Assembly (NCBI GenBank): GCA_015680685.1
Contig: MNCI01004796.1
Span: 65,186 to 129,185 of the forward strand
Length of the DNA stretch: 64,000 nucleotides
From: Gnetum montanum
Taxonomy: Eukaryota; Streptophyta; Gnetopsida; Gnetales; Gnetaceae
Direction of reading: 5' to 3'
The notes beneath the pieces are model-generated. The model searched no databases. It worked only from the letters and a program-made list of their open reading frames with translations, and was not told the origin of the DNA. Positions 35,911 through 46,779 of this stretch are shown one piece after another (positions within the stretch are counted from its first letter, which is position 1; each line of letters starts with the position of its first letter). A program made the translations under genes and the position numbers.

Positions 35911-38709
35911 GCAAAAGGATAGAGATGTTGAACCCAATTCTTGTGGTGTAGGGGGCAACATCGTTGCCTGGATGAATGTCTAATCTGTAGGGATGTCCTT
36001 CGTAATAGGAATGGATGCCAAGATTTGGGCGAATGCTTGGCAGTGAGTAGATGAGGTCATGACTAGGTCGTATAAGATCAACATTGTGTTCTTTTGTTTG
36101 AGAATTTGTTTTACTTGGGTTAGTGTAGCTATGATGTCCTTGTCATTAGCTATTGTGTTGGCCTTGATTTCCTCTATGTGGCTTGAGAGACAGATCTCTC
36201 ATGGAGGGGGCTTAGGCCTAGTTTGCTTGGCTTGATTGGGGGTAGGGGTCCCAATGTTTGGTTGTTGCTTGCTAGTTGCGGCCTTTGCTTTGGTCACAGG
36301 GGTTGTGAGGTGCTCATTTCTCCTCTTGCATTGCCATTTGGTGGGCCTACCTAGGTTGCTAGTTGGGTCAACCCTTGAGGGAGGAGAGATTGAGACATTG
36401 CCCACTATTGGGCTTTGGGTAGGTGAGAGGCCATCATGTTGTGGGATCCTTATGACAAAGGGTAGTTTAGGATTTGTTGTAGGGGTTTTTATGTGACTAA
36501 CTCATTGTGGCACCTTGATGACGATAGGTTGCTTAGCGGTTGTTGTTGCTGCATCATGCTAGTTTAACATCTTAGTAGATGGTTGGTTTGGAACTTTAAC
36601 CACAAAGGGTGTTGTGGGTGCCTGAGGTGGCACTTTGATAACAAAGGGAGGCCTCTTGCTTATGGAGGCTGAGGGGATGCTTGCCTTGTTAAGAGGCACA
36701 TAGATCACAAAATGCTGTTGCATAGGTTTGGACTTGCCACCTATGCTAATGGAGTTTATGACATAGGAGGCATCATTTATGTTGGACTGACTTGCAGTGT
36801 TGATCACCAGTTGGCCTCATTCTATCATTCATTATAGGTCATCTTGCAAAGCATAATAGTTGTCTATACTATGACCAGCCAATTGATGGTAATGACAATA
36901 TTGGTCCAATTTAAAATGTTGTGGGACTGGGGGCTCATTTGGTCTTGCTAATGTGAGGTTCCTAAGTAGTTCGCAGTACCTATCATGTTTTTGGTGAGAA
37001 ATCTCTGATACATTTTTGTATTGGATTTACTTGGCTTTTAGGAGTTGCTCCAGTAGTTTAGAGGGTTCCATTGGTAGTGGTGTATATTTTGAGTGGTCCT
37101 TGTGTTGAAATTTGGGCCTTGGGGTGGCCCTTGCCGATGTAGGTGAGTTGACACTAGAGTTGGCAATTTTGTCAGTTGGGGTCTTGGGCTGCTTAGCTAT
37201 TGGTCCCCAGTTGGTTGCTTTTGTGCTTACAGCCACTATTTCCACTATTGTGTTTTGCTTGCAAGCATGTTGGCTTCTATAGGCCATGTAAGTTGGGTCA
37301 TTACTAGCTTGTGATACCTCCTCTATGCCCTTTGTTTGGGCAAAGGCTTGGCTAAGAGACTTCGGGGCTAGATAATACCATTTGGACTTAATGAAGTCAT
37401 TTATTGCACCTTTGAAGATGGCTAGTAGATGTGTATTCACTAAGGGTTCATGCATTTCACTCAATGAAGCATTCTAATATTGGAGGAATTTTGGCACGGG
37501 CTCCAGAGGCCCCTACTTAACTTACATCAGCTGGTTGAGGGTTGCTTTAGGCTTTAGGTTGTACCTAAAGCATGTCACAAACTTGCTTATGAGATCATCA
37601 AAAGAGGAGATTAAGGCCATGGGTAGCATGTGATACTAGTCTAAGGACTTGTCTATGAGTGACATGGGGAACATGTGCATGATGGCATGTGGCTAGGCTT
37701 GAAAGAGTAGGCACTCATATCGAAATGTGACCAAGTGTGCATTAGGATCCCCTTCATCATTGTACTTGGTGAATTGAGGTAGTTGGACCACAGTTGGGAG
37801 AGTTAGAGGTGGTAGCGTAGGACTTATGGGATCATCCTAATAGAAGTCCACCACCTTGATGGTGTCAGAGGAGATAGCCTTAAGTTGGTTGATCTCCTCC
37901 ATCAAGCTTTGAATCAGCTGGAATGCTTAATCCAAGCTTGGGGATGTGCCAATCGGTTGCATTAGCTAGGATTGGGTTGGTTGCATAGCATAGGGCAGAA
38001 TTGTTGGTTGTGGAGTTTTCTAGTTTAATGTCATAGCAGACGGTTGCTACTAGTTTAATGTTGTAGTGGAAAGTTGTTGATGTGTTGGCTGAGTGATGGG
38101 TACATTGGTCAAAGTAGGCCACACATGAGTGGGTTGGATGGACACCATAGATGCCAATGAGACAGGTGGAACATAGGATGCCTGAGTTGTCTGGGGCTGG
38201 GAGGTGATCCCTGCATGAGCATAGTGTTGGGTAAATGCATTAGTTACTTGCGAGGAAGGCTGAATTGACATGGTCACCATCTTAGAGAGGATGGGTGGAC
38301 TAAACCGAGGAGGGGTTGTACTAGGGAGTGGTCATTACAAGATGGTGTAGAGGGGGCTCTCGCACTTGGAGTGGGCCTTGAACTCATCGTCTTTCTTTTG
38401 TGAGGCTTCCTCATAGGTTGTCCTTGCATCATGCTTATTTGCATAGATGAGTTGGGACAACAATTGGTGGTAGGACTCTGTGAGTGAAATTATGTCAAAC
38501 AAGAAGGTGTTGTACTATCATCTATTCCAGTGGACTTGTTCGTAGTCCTATTTTGCCTCCAAATCAAGGTAATTGACTGGTAGTCTTGCTTGGATTTTGG
38601 CACAAATAAAATTGTATTGTTCATGGCTTAGTGCAGCACACTTTGGCTAGATTGTAGTGTCAAATGTGTTAGACACCAATGTGGAAGGTTGATCTGGATT
38701 CATATTCAT
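35911..38709 (-). pseudogene. gag of inner family-2 (Tat/Ogre-like) element
   Basis: The ATG at 38709 opens MNMNPDQPSTLVSNTFDT, shared with the outer copy at 42621. A Gln/Thr/Pro-rich stretch (38280-38050) precedes the capsid core (about 37860-37460): LPQFTKYNDEGDPNAHLVTF, then FPMSLIDKSLD*Y and SFDDLISKFVTCFRYNLKP, the Retrotrans_gag pattern. The open frame at 37464-37027 continues through SKWYYLAPKSLSQAF and ends with YTPLPMEPSKLLEQLL, the block typical of Tat/Ogre gag. A basic/Pro-rich linker and a helical spacer lead to protease. Several stops are present. Confidence 0.75.
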
Positions 38710-38960
38710 AGATTGAGTTGTGAGAGTTGCAGTTTGCAGAAAATGGCCAACTCTAAAAACTACAAAAAAATGACTAAGTCTGTTAGTAGAAGAAAAATCT
38801 ATGAAAATGGTTAAGTGTAAAAATATAGAAAAAATGCTAAGTATGAAAACTGTAAAAATGACCAACTTTGGTGCTACACTCGCTATGTTGGAGCTTGGTA
38901 CGCTCGCTAAGCTAGAGCTTGGTTCGCTTGCTAGGGCCACTACACTACAAAAAACACAAC

Positions 38961-39337
38961 GTAACGTAGTAGACAGGCAATGTAACACAATAGATAGTTT
39001 GGGAACTGCTACATTGACAAGGTTGCTACGCTACATAGGATGTAAGCAGTGTAACGTAGTAGATGGGCAGTGTAACACAGTAGACAATTTGGGAACTGCT
39101 ACATTGATAGGGTCACTATGCTACACAGGACACAGGCAGTGTAACATAGTAGACAAGCAACGTAACACAGTAGATAGTTTGGGAACTGCTACACTAACAA
39201 GGTCACTACACCACACAAGACGTAAGCAATGTAACACAGTAGATAGGTAGTGTAATGCAGTAGTCAGTTTAGAAATCACTATGCTAATAGTGTCACTATG
39301 CTAACAATGTTGTTACACTACATAGGACACAGGTAGT
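38961..39337. repeat. 90-bp tandem repeat (four copies) in leader of inner family-2 element
   Basis: The anchor GTAACRYAGTAGA recurs at 38961, 39051, 39141 and 39231, exactly 90 bp apart. A fifth, spaced 107 bp, is at 39338. Each unit also carries GTTTGGGAACTGCTAC. The outer element's leader lacks this array. Confidence 0.85.
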
Positions 39338-39524
39338 GTAACACAATAGATAATTTTAGGCTTTCGTCCTACAGGGTTCCAAAGGAACTGTCGTGGCAAC
39401 CAATCTGCACCACTCAGTGCATAGCCAACCACAAGGGTGTCATGTATATGCTAGCAAGTTACTGGTAATAGGGTACAGATAGCATGTAGGATTACTCATG
39501 GCACGTAGAAAGGACATAGAGAAA

Positions 39525-39543
39525 GGCCCTCCTTCTAGTGCCA
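39525..39543 (-). other. Primer-binding site of inner family-2 element
   Basis: The minus strand reads TGGCACTAGAAGGAGGGCC five bases inside the LTR. The identical 19 bases are at 43010-43028 in the outer copy. TGG start and position fit a PBS; I could not assign the tRNA. Confidence 0.65.
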
Positions 39544-39548
39544 AAAAC

Positions 39549-40771
39549 TATGACATTTGAAAACGTCAATGGTTGGAACACCGAGAGGTTACCAAGTGTA
39601 CAACCTAACCCCAAATATGTGTGAGGGCTGTGCTGGAGAGAATGGAAATGGGGTGCCCTGAACAATCTTATTGATCAAACAAGGACTTACATGGTGTTAA
39701 AACGATCATGTGTGAGCAAGGTTTATACTACATTACACACAAGGATCAGGTTTGGGAAAGCTAGAGTGTAGTAGGGTGTCTCGGCCTAAGAACTGTGACA
39801 TGAACATGCAAATATGTATGAAAAGTGAGAAAATACAAGTGTTACGCTGAATGACAAAGAGAAATTCTTGATAAATGCAATAGAGTTTGAGAACAGTAGT
39901 GCACTACCCCAAAAGAGGGAGCATAGCTAATTTACAAAGGGATACACAGTATACAATAGGCACAGTGGGAGAGCAGTCACAACCTCGATGGTGTTAGGCT
40001 GTGAACTCTGGTGCTCACTGTGATGAACTGTGCCTGTTAGGTTGGTAGCCATGGTGTACTATTTGATGCTATAAATGGCTGCAATGAGGATGCATTGTAT
40101 CGTGCGATGTAGGTATGCCTCTCTGCTAGTGTAGTGTGCTCTGGGTCTCGTTCGCCCATGGAGCTAAGTGCCAAGATGCCAAAATGCCAAATGTCAAATG
40201 GAAGTGCCAACTACCTTACTGGTGAGAAATGAATCCCAACCCCTCTCCCTTTCTTTCTCTTTTCAAAAGAGAACATAGGGGTATTTATAAGACTAGGGTT
40301 AGCCCAAAATGTGGATCAGGTGTCATGTGGCAGTGCGGTGGGTGGGACCATGCTCGTTCCATGTTACGTGCAGGACATGGGACACTAGCTACAATGCTGG
40401 ATAGGGTGCTACACTGGAGTAGACATGGTGCTATGCTACACAGTGTAATAGGGTGCTACGCTGTAGTAGACATGGTTCTATACTACACAGCGTAACAAGG
40501 TGCTACACTACAGTAGACATGGTGCTACGCTACACAACATAATAGGGTGCTACGCTGTAGTAGACATGGTGCTACACTATGTAGCATGATAGGATGACAT
40601 GTGAATTCATAGAAAGTGCTAGAATTCTAACACTTAGAAAAATTTTGCAAATCTGGTAGTTGGTGCTAACTACACTTAACACTTGGAAAAATATGGGCAA
40701 AGTGCCACCGTTTTGACACTTAGGCATATTTGCAGTTGTGATGCCAAGACCTAAAATTTTATGGTGTTTCA
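39549..40771 (-). repeat. 5' LTR of inner family-2 element
   Basis: It begins TATGACATTTGAAAACG (terminal TG mutated to TA) and ends GGTGTTTCA at 40771, before CTAGT. The reversed TATA box is at 40282-40289, and the CTACGC/TAGTAGACATGG repeat array is at 40390-40600. Confidence 0.85.
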
Positions 40772-40776
40772 CTAGT

Positions 40777-41072
40777 TAAGGGCCTTACTAGTGAGGGACA
40801 TGGGAAATATGTGCATGATTGCATGTAGCTAGGCTTGCAATAATAGACACTCAGACTTGAAGGTGACCAAGTGCATGTTGGAGTCCCCCTCACCATTGTA
40901 CTTAGTGAGTTGAGGCAATAGGACCCTAGTTGGGAGAGCTAGGAATGGGATCATAGAACTTATGGGATCATCTTGGTAGAAGTCCACCACCTTGACTATT
41001 TCAAAGGAGGTGGCTTTAAGTCAGTTGATATCCTCTATCAAGATTTGGATCAGCTAGAATGCCTAATCTAAG
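40777..41072 (-). pseudogene. gag core fragment of outer family-2 element
   Basis: The minus strand reads VDFYQDDPISSMIPFLALP, then LLPQLTKYNGEGDSNMHLVT, matching the inner gag at about 37860-37640. This piece joined 32223 before the inner element landed, and 42000 before the solo LTR landed. Confidence 0.7.
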
Positions 41073-41077
41073 CTTAG

Positions 41078-41994
41078 TGATGAGTGGCTAGGTACCCCTA
41101 CGTCCAACCATGCGAATCATGAGCGTTCACACGTGACTCGGTTGAATTTTGTATATTGTAAGAACTTTGCATACACTAGACCTTAACCAACAAAACCCTT
41201 TGTTAGAATGTTCGTTGTCTTCCCAACCTCACTTGTGATGTTCTAGTGACGATGGTTAAGTGAGATTGAGGCAACTGATTTTAAAGATTTTTCTTTTACT
41301 TTTATCTTCTAGCCTCTAATTCTTGTAATGGAAACTAAGGAATGAAATACTATGTAATATATAATTATCTTAATCTAGGTCCTTCTTAGCATAAGTATCA
41401 GATCCCATCTTCTGTGCACATCCTAAGCATCTCCTAACCACTACTAGGTTACCAGACGTTAAGCATCATTGGGTTGCCAAGAGATGGGTTTATGTTCGAG
41501 ATGATTGTACTTATGGTTCCTATGAACTATAAATGAGTGATAGTGATTAAAATAATAATAAGAGAAACTTAATCACTATTAAAGCATAGAAATATTAAAC
41601 TATTAAATGCATTAAATGACTAAGTCCAATTGTTGCAAGGAATGATTGAAAAGCTCGTCTTTATTACCGTTCACGCTAATGGGCTTAGGTACATTAGCGC
41701 TCGAATAAAGAGTTGGACACCTTTCTTACACTTACTATGGGCACTTGGAAAATATTCTAACTCTCGCAGAAACAAATTATAAGAGCTTTGCTACACCTGA
41801 CAAAAAGATCCCTAAGTGGGACAGAAGCCCACTTATTTATAGGCCGAAATAGGCATAGCGTAAACGGGGCCACATCAATGCATGGAAGGATGCATCGACA
41901 GGGTAGTGTATATGGGGCCATGTCAACATAGTTGTGTATACAGAGTCCTGTATACATGGCCTAGTAAACGCATTGACCATCTAGCACTTCATCA
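41078..41994 (-). mobile_element. Family-1 solo LTR in gag of outer family-2 element
   Basis: The sequence TGATGAGTGG...CTTCATCA, 917 bp, is flanked by exact CTTAG at 41073-41077 and 41995-41999. The reversed TATA box is at 41834-41841, and the U3 has GGGGCCACATCAATG repeats, as in element F. No interior follows, so it is a full insertion reduced by LTR-LTR recombination. Confidence 0.88.
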
Positions 41995-41999
41995 CTTAG

Positions 42000-42621
42000 A
42001 GATGTGCTAGATGATTATGTTGGTTGGGCTTGTGTTGCTTGCACGATGAAGGGCTAGATTGTTGGTTATAGAGTATGTTAGTTTAACGTCATAGTAGATG
42101 GTTGTTTCTAGTTTAATTTCATAGTAGATGGATGTTATTGATGCATTGGTTGAGCGATGGGTGTAATGATCAAGGTAGGCCACACATGTGTGGGTTGGAC
42201 AGATGCTAAGGGCATCAATGAAATAGGTGGGACATATGATACTTAAATCATTTAAGGCATGGAGATGGCCCCTACATGAGCAAAGGGTTGGGTAGACATG
42301 TTTACTACTAAACCATGGAGTATTTGTTGGAAGATGGTGTAAAGGGGGCTCCTATGTTTAGAGTAGGCCTCAACCTTGTATTCTTCCTCTTATGAGGTTT
42401 TCTCATAGCTAGTCTCTACATCGTGCTCATTTGCATAGATGAGTGGGGAAAATAGTTGGTGGTAGGACTTTGTAAGTGGGATCCACAGGTAATCCTACTT
42501 GGATTTTTTCACAAACAAAGTTGTATTGTTCATGGCTTAGCATGACAGGATTTGGGTGGATCATGAAGGTGTCAAATGTATTAGACATCGATGTGGAAGG
42601 TTGATCTAGATTCATGTTCAT
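42000..42621 (-). pseudogene. gag N-terminus of outer family-2 element
   Basis: The ATG at 42621 opens MNMNLDQPSTSMSNTFDT, and the frame stays open to 42427 with LSHEQYNFVCEKIQVGLPVD. The rest, to 42000, is a decayed Gln/Thr-rich stretch. It also contains two copies of the TAGTTTAAYKTCATAGTAGATG motif (42078-42130) that recurs in the family's 3' UTR. It continues at 41072 beyond the solo LTR. Confidence 0.65.
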
Positions 42622-43033
42622 AAATCAAGTTGACAGAGTTGCTGTTTGTAAAAAATGGCTAACTTTGGAGATGTAGAAAATTGACTAATTCTATAATTTA
42701 CAAAAAAATGACTAAGTGTAAAATTGCAAAAAATTGGCTAAGTATGAAAATGCAAAAAAATTGCTAAGTGTATGGAAATGTAGAAAAATTGTTAAGTATG
42801 GAGACTATGCTCCTCACCAACAACACTCTCCACCAACTACTCTCCCTACACTAAGAGAGCAAAGACTTAGAAAAAAAATGGAGAGTAGTGTGGGTTGGGT
42901 TACTATGTAGGGTCTCAAGGAGATCAATAATGGGGTTTAATCTACACTAATGGGGGTGCAGAGAGCATTCAAAGTAATGACCAAGAGAGTGAAAAGAAGG
43001 AAACGACATGGCCCTCCTTCTAGTGCCAAGAAT
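42622..43033 (-). other. Leader and PBS of outer family-2 element
   Basis: The PBS TGGCACTAGAAGGAGGGCC lies at 43010-43028 on the minus strand, identical to the inner copy. The remaining leader is A-rich, with CTAAGTRTGAAAATG-type short repeats, and has no 90-bp array. Confidence 0.6.
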
Positions 43034-44666
43034 TGCAGCTATCAAAAATGTTGGTGGCTAGAATCACCAATGGGTCAATGGATGCACAACCTTAACCCCA
43101 CCTCTGCTTGAGGGCCTCACTGGAAAATGGAGGTGGAGCACCTTGGAAAATCTTTTTGATCAAATAGGGACTCTGTTGTTGGCAACCAGGGTGGTGGCTA
43201 CAAATGGAGATGGTGTGGTTAGCCAAAATGCCAATGTGAATGATGCAAAATAGTGCTAAGTGTTTAAGTGGTATTTCGTGGTAAGTGCAAAGCGTAGTCA
43301 CAAAATAGGGGCAAGAATAGTAAAGGGTTTTAGCCAAAATAAAGGTGTCAACCCATGGAGACTACTACTCAAGTGTAGTTAAATGTGATTGCATGTTGAA
43401 AATGTGAAAAAATGCAAGAAAAATGCTAAAAATTAGGGAAATAGGAGAGAAATAGAACACCTCCCCAAATGGGAGTGTAGTTAACTCAAAAAGGGGTTTA
43501 GAAGGTATGCAATGTACAACATGTGCAATGGAGAGCATAGTCATAGTCTTGGTGGCATCGGTCTGTGAAGTCTAGCACTCGCTGTGGTGTCTGTGCTTGC
43601 CAAGTTGGCCATCATAGCCTACCATGGGTTGTGGTGTCCTATAGGGCTACGATGGGGCTGTGGTGGGCTGTAGAATACAACTTTGCCTCTTTGCCAGTGT
43701 GGTGTGCTCTGGGTCTCATTCACCCATAGAGCTAAGTGACAAGATGCCAAAATGAAAATGCCAAAATGCCCAAAATGCAAAAGTGTCAACTGGTGAAAAT
43801 GGAAGCTAATCCCTAAAAAATAAAGCATAGGATATTTATAGGGCTAGGGTTAGCCCAAAATGTGGATCGTGCATCACATGGCAAAGCGGTAGGTGTGACT
43901 ATGCTCTAGGGTAGTTGGGACTATGATCATCCCAACTACCCTTTGGTGTTATGCTCTATAGTGTTGAGTAGTGTTGTTGCTTTGATGGAGTCTGTGAAGC
44001 TGAGAGACTATGACTATGCTACCAAACTACATGGATAAGATCGCAAAGTACTTGAAAAGATGCAAATAATGCCAAAAAAATGAAACTTTTGGAGACTATG
44101 CTTTGGGTATATGCTCTAGAGCATAGTTACAATTTTTTGGGAAAGGGGGATGCAAAAATGCAAAATGCTATTACTGGAGAGGTGTTGGAGCTAATGCGGA
44201 TGCTAATGCTGAGGTGTGGGTGACTTTGGAGGCTATTCTTACCAACTATGCTCTGACTACACTCTGGAGCATAGTTAGAGGATAGTCCCAAACTTAGGCA
44301 AAATTTGGTCTAAAAACTAGCAAAAAACTAGCAAAATGTGGCTAAGTGTTGACTACACTCTAACGGAGGTCGACTATGCTCCTAAGCGTAGTGAGCGTAT
44401 GCTCAATACTTAGAGAAATCTACAAAATCTATCACCAAAGGTGACTATGTTGACTATTCTTTAAAGCGTAGTTGGAAGGTGTAGTCCCAATAGTTAGAAA
44501 ATTCTAGTGTTTGGGGCTGACTACACTGACTATGCTCTAGAGCATAGTCCTAGTGGTGAGAGCATGGTTTGGACACTTAGAAAAATTTGGACAATGTGCC
44601 ATCGTTTTAATACTTAGTCAAATTTGTGGTCAAGATGTTGAAGCCAAAATTTTTTGTGATTTTTTA
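43034..44666 (-). repeat. 5' LTR of outer family-2 element
   Basis: It begins TGCAGCTATCAAAAATG (consensus TGTAGCGAYCGAAAATG) and ends TTTTTTA at 44666 (consensus TTTCA), beside GGAAG. The reversed TATA box is at 43833-43840. At 1633 bp it is longer than the inner LTRs, and it is filled with ACTATGCTCTAGAGCATAGT-type inverted short repeats. Confidence 0.8.
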
Positions 44667-44671
44667 GGAAG

Positions 44672-46690
44672 CTTGCTATGAGACATCAAAAGATAAATAG
44701 TTAACAAACCCCATGTTCCTGCTAGGCCAAAAAGAAGGGAAATATCCCTTCTTAGGAACTATCCAATACACTGACTCTCCTCTTCTCATTGATGAGGAGG
44801 CCTTCAATCAACATGTGTAGTCCATTGTAGAATAATCCTAGTTTTGGAAAGAAGGAATTCCATGACTGTGAAGCCTTAAAGAAAAGGAGTCAAGGTATGA
44901 ATAATGATAAGCACCATGATAATAACAGACATGGTGATTATGGTAGGGACCAAAGAAGAGGGAGCAGTAGGCACTATTATGGTGTTGACTCTCCTTCCTC
45001 TTCACCTTCATCATCCTCATCATCTTTCTCTCTAACTCCAACTGAAGCCATACAGGGAGAGAATGTAATGAAGGTGACCAGGGGAATAGAGATGATCATA
45101 GATCCCACTAGAACAGTAGAGATGAGGGGCATGGACATTTAAGGGAGGTTGACCATAGAGAAGAAAGGGATAGTAGAGGGCATCATAGGCACCATGGTCA
45201 TCACATAGGCTATGACTATGATAAGCCTTTTCTTGTTACTAGAGCCGTGCTAAACATTATGAAGGCTATAAGGATTCCAACAAGGTATGTGAAGGATAGC
45301 CAAATTAAATACTTGGATGTGAACAATATCCCTAAGTTTGAAGGGGGATACAATTCTAATTTGCAAAATCATCTCCAAGCCTTTCATGATGCATTTGCCT
45401 TATATAACATAGAGAATGAATAGTAGAAATTGAAGCTATTCCCTAGGGAACTCATCAATGAAGCTGAAAGATGGTATTGTTCCTTTGAACTAGAATCAAT
45501 TTGATGATGGAGTAGGATGCTTGAACTCTTCAATGATAAATATTAGATGTATTCCTGAGTGTCTAACTTGAGATAGTAAATCCAAGGTTGGAAGCAAGGA
45601 ACACATGAATTCTTAGATGGGGCCATGGGTAGATATTACTCATTGTTGCAGTGATGCCTAGGCCATGGCTCTTTTTAAAGGTACTAGCTACACCATATTA
45701 TAGATGAGCTCCAAACAAAAACAAGGAGAACTCTTGGGGTTTATGCCCAAGGAAGGCTTTCAGAGCTAAGGTTCATTAGATCCAAAGGCTAATTGAGAAA
45801 GTGGCTAAGGAAGAAGGTGAGTTAAAGAAAGTGGAAAGTATAGATGAGTACAATTTGGATCCTTCCATTTTAAAAAAGGAGGTCTAGTTTTGTGAGAAGG
45901 AAGAGGAGGCATCACTTGATGAAGTGGTGTCATGAAAAACCTTGTCGATATAAAAATCTATTTTTGAAATATTAGCTAAGGTTAATAAAATGTGGGACTC
46001 TTTATAAGAAAGGTTTCAAATTGCTCTCAAAATTAACCAAAGAGAAAGGTAGCAATCATGACAGAAGGAGAAAAAAGGATTGAACATGCCCATCAAAAAG
46101 GTAAGGGAAAAGTTGCTATAGTGGGCAAGGTTGCAGATTCTGAAATAGATGATGAAGGATGTAACATATGCCAATATGAACATCCTAAGGGATGTTACCT
46201 AGTTGTATCAAACTTGGAAGAATCTAGGGTGTATGCATCAAATCCTCATTTGGTAAAATGGAAAATACCTAGGAGGTTGCCTTATTCTCAAGGCAACCAC
46301 AGGTAGTTCCACCAACAAGTCTACTATCCAAGTAGAGTGCCACCTTAATCTCATGAGTAGTACTAGTAGTGGCAACACTCATAATCATGGGGGATGCCAC
46401 CACCAAGGTAGTAGTACTCTTATAATCAACTAGATCTATATGGGTACTATGTTTAGCAATGCATTTCTCCATATGACTCTTCTAGTCATGCTTCTTTCTA
46501 GCACCACTAGTATCCTTCTAAATATTATAGAGCTCAATCTGCAAGAGGGGAGTTCCCATTTCCTTATTACCCTCCTCATCCTTTTGCACTTGTGCCTTGA
46601 CCCTCAACTCAGTTGCCACCTACTCCATCCATGTAGGAAAAAATACTAGTTTAGCTATAGTAGAGAAATGCCACAAGGGTTGTTAACCTA
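44672..46690 (+). pseudogene. gag of element E, remaining part
   Basis: The frame resumes after the family-2 insertion. A Ser/Asp/His-rich linker (44897-45142) is followed by the capsid core at about 45240-45620: IKYLDVNNIPKFEGGYNSN, KLKLFPRELINEAERWY and MLELFNDKY. A Lys-rich stretch comes next. A zinc knuckle C-N-I-C-x3-H-x3-C is at 46160-46196, then a Gly/Ser/Asn linker. It is closely parallel to F gag (12438-13640). Many stops are present. Confidence 0.75.
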
Positions 46691-46779
46691 CAACCGGCTC
46701 CTCAGTTGAGTGGGTTAGATGCTAAGTCTCAAAAACAACCCTTTTTTAAACCAATAATCTTACCAAGCCCTCATAGACA

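Larger units (their letters stand above)
38710..39548 (-). other. 5' leader of inner family-2 element
   Basis: This untranslated leader lies between PBS and gag. Four exact-spaced 90-bp repeats occupy 38961-39337. An antisense frame (plus strand 38801-39250) stays open across them. No function is assigned. Confidence 0.6.
32224..40771 (-). mobile_element. Inner family-2 element, nested in the outer family-2 element
   Basis: The exact duplication CTAGT is at 32219-32223 and 40772-40776. Both LTRs are complete (1191 and 1223 bp), enclosing a 6.1-kb interior: PBS, 90-bp tandem repeats, gag, protease and a long 3' UTR with repeats. RT and integrase are absent, as in the outer copy. It inserted into its own family's gag in the same orientation. 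Confidence 0.88.
27163..44666 (-). mobile_element. Outer family-2 (Tat/Ogre-like) element inside gag of E
   Basis: The exact duplication GGAAG at 27158-27162 and 44667-44671 bounds the insertion. The minus-strand order is 5' LTR (43034-44666), PBS, gag, protease region, 3' UTR with tandem repeats, and a truncated 3' LTR (27163-28710). It was later split by a solo LTR (41078-41994) and by a second family-2 copy (32224-40771). No RT, RNase H or integrase is found between protease and UTR, so it is a gag-protease non-autonomous element. Confidence 0.85.
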
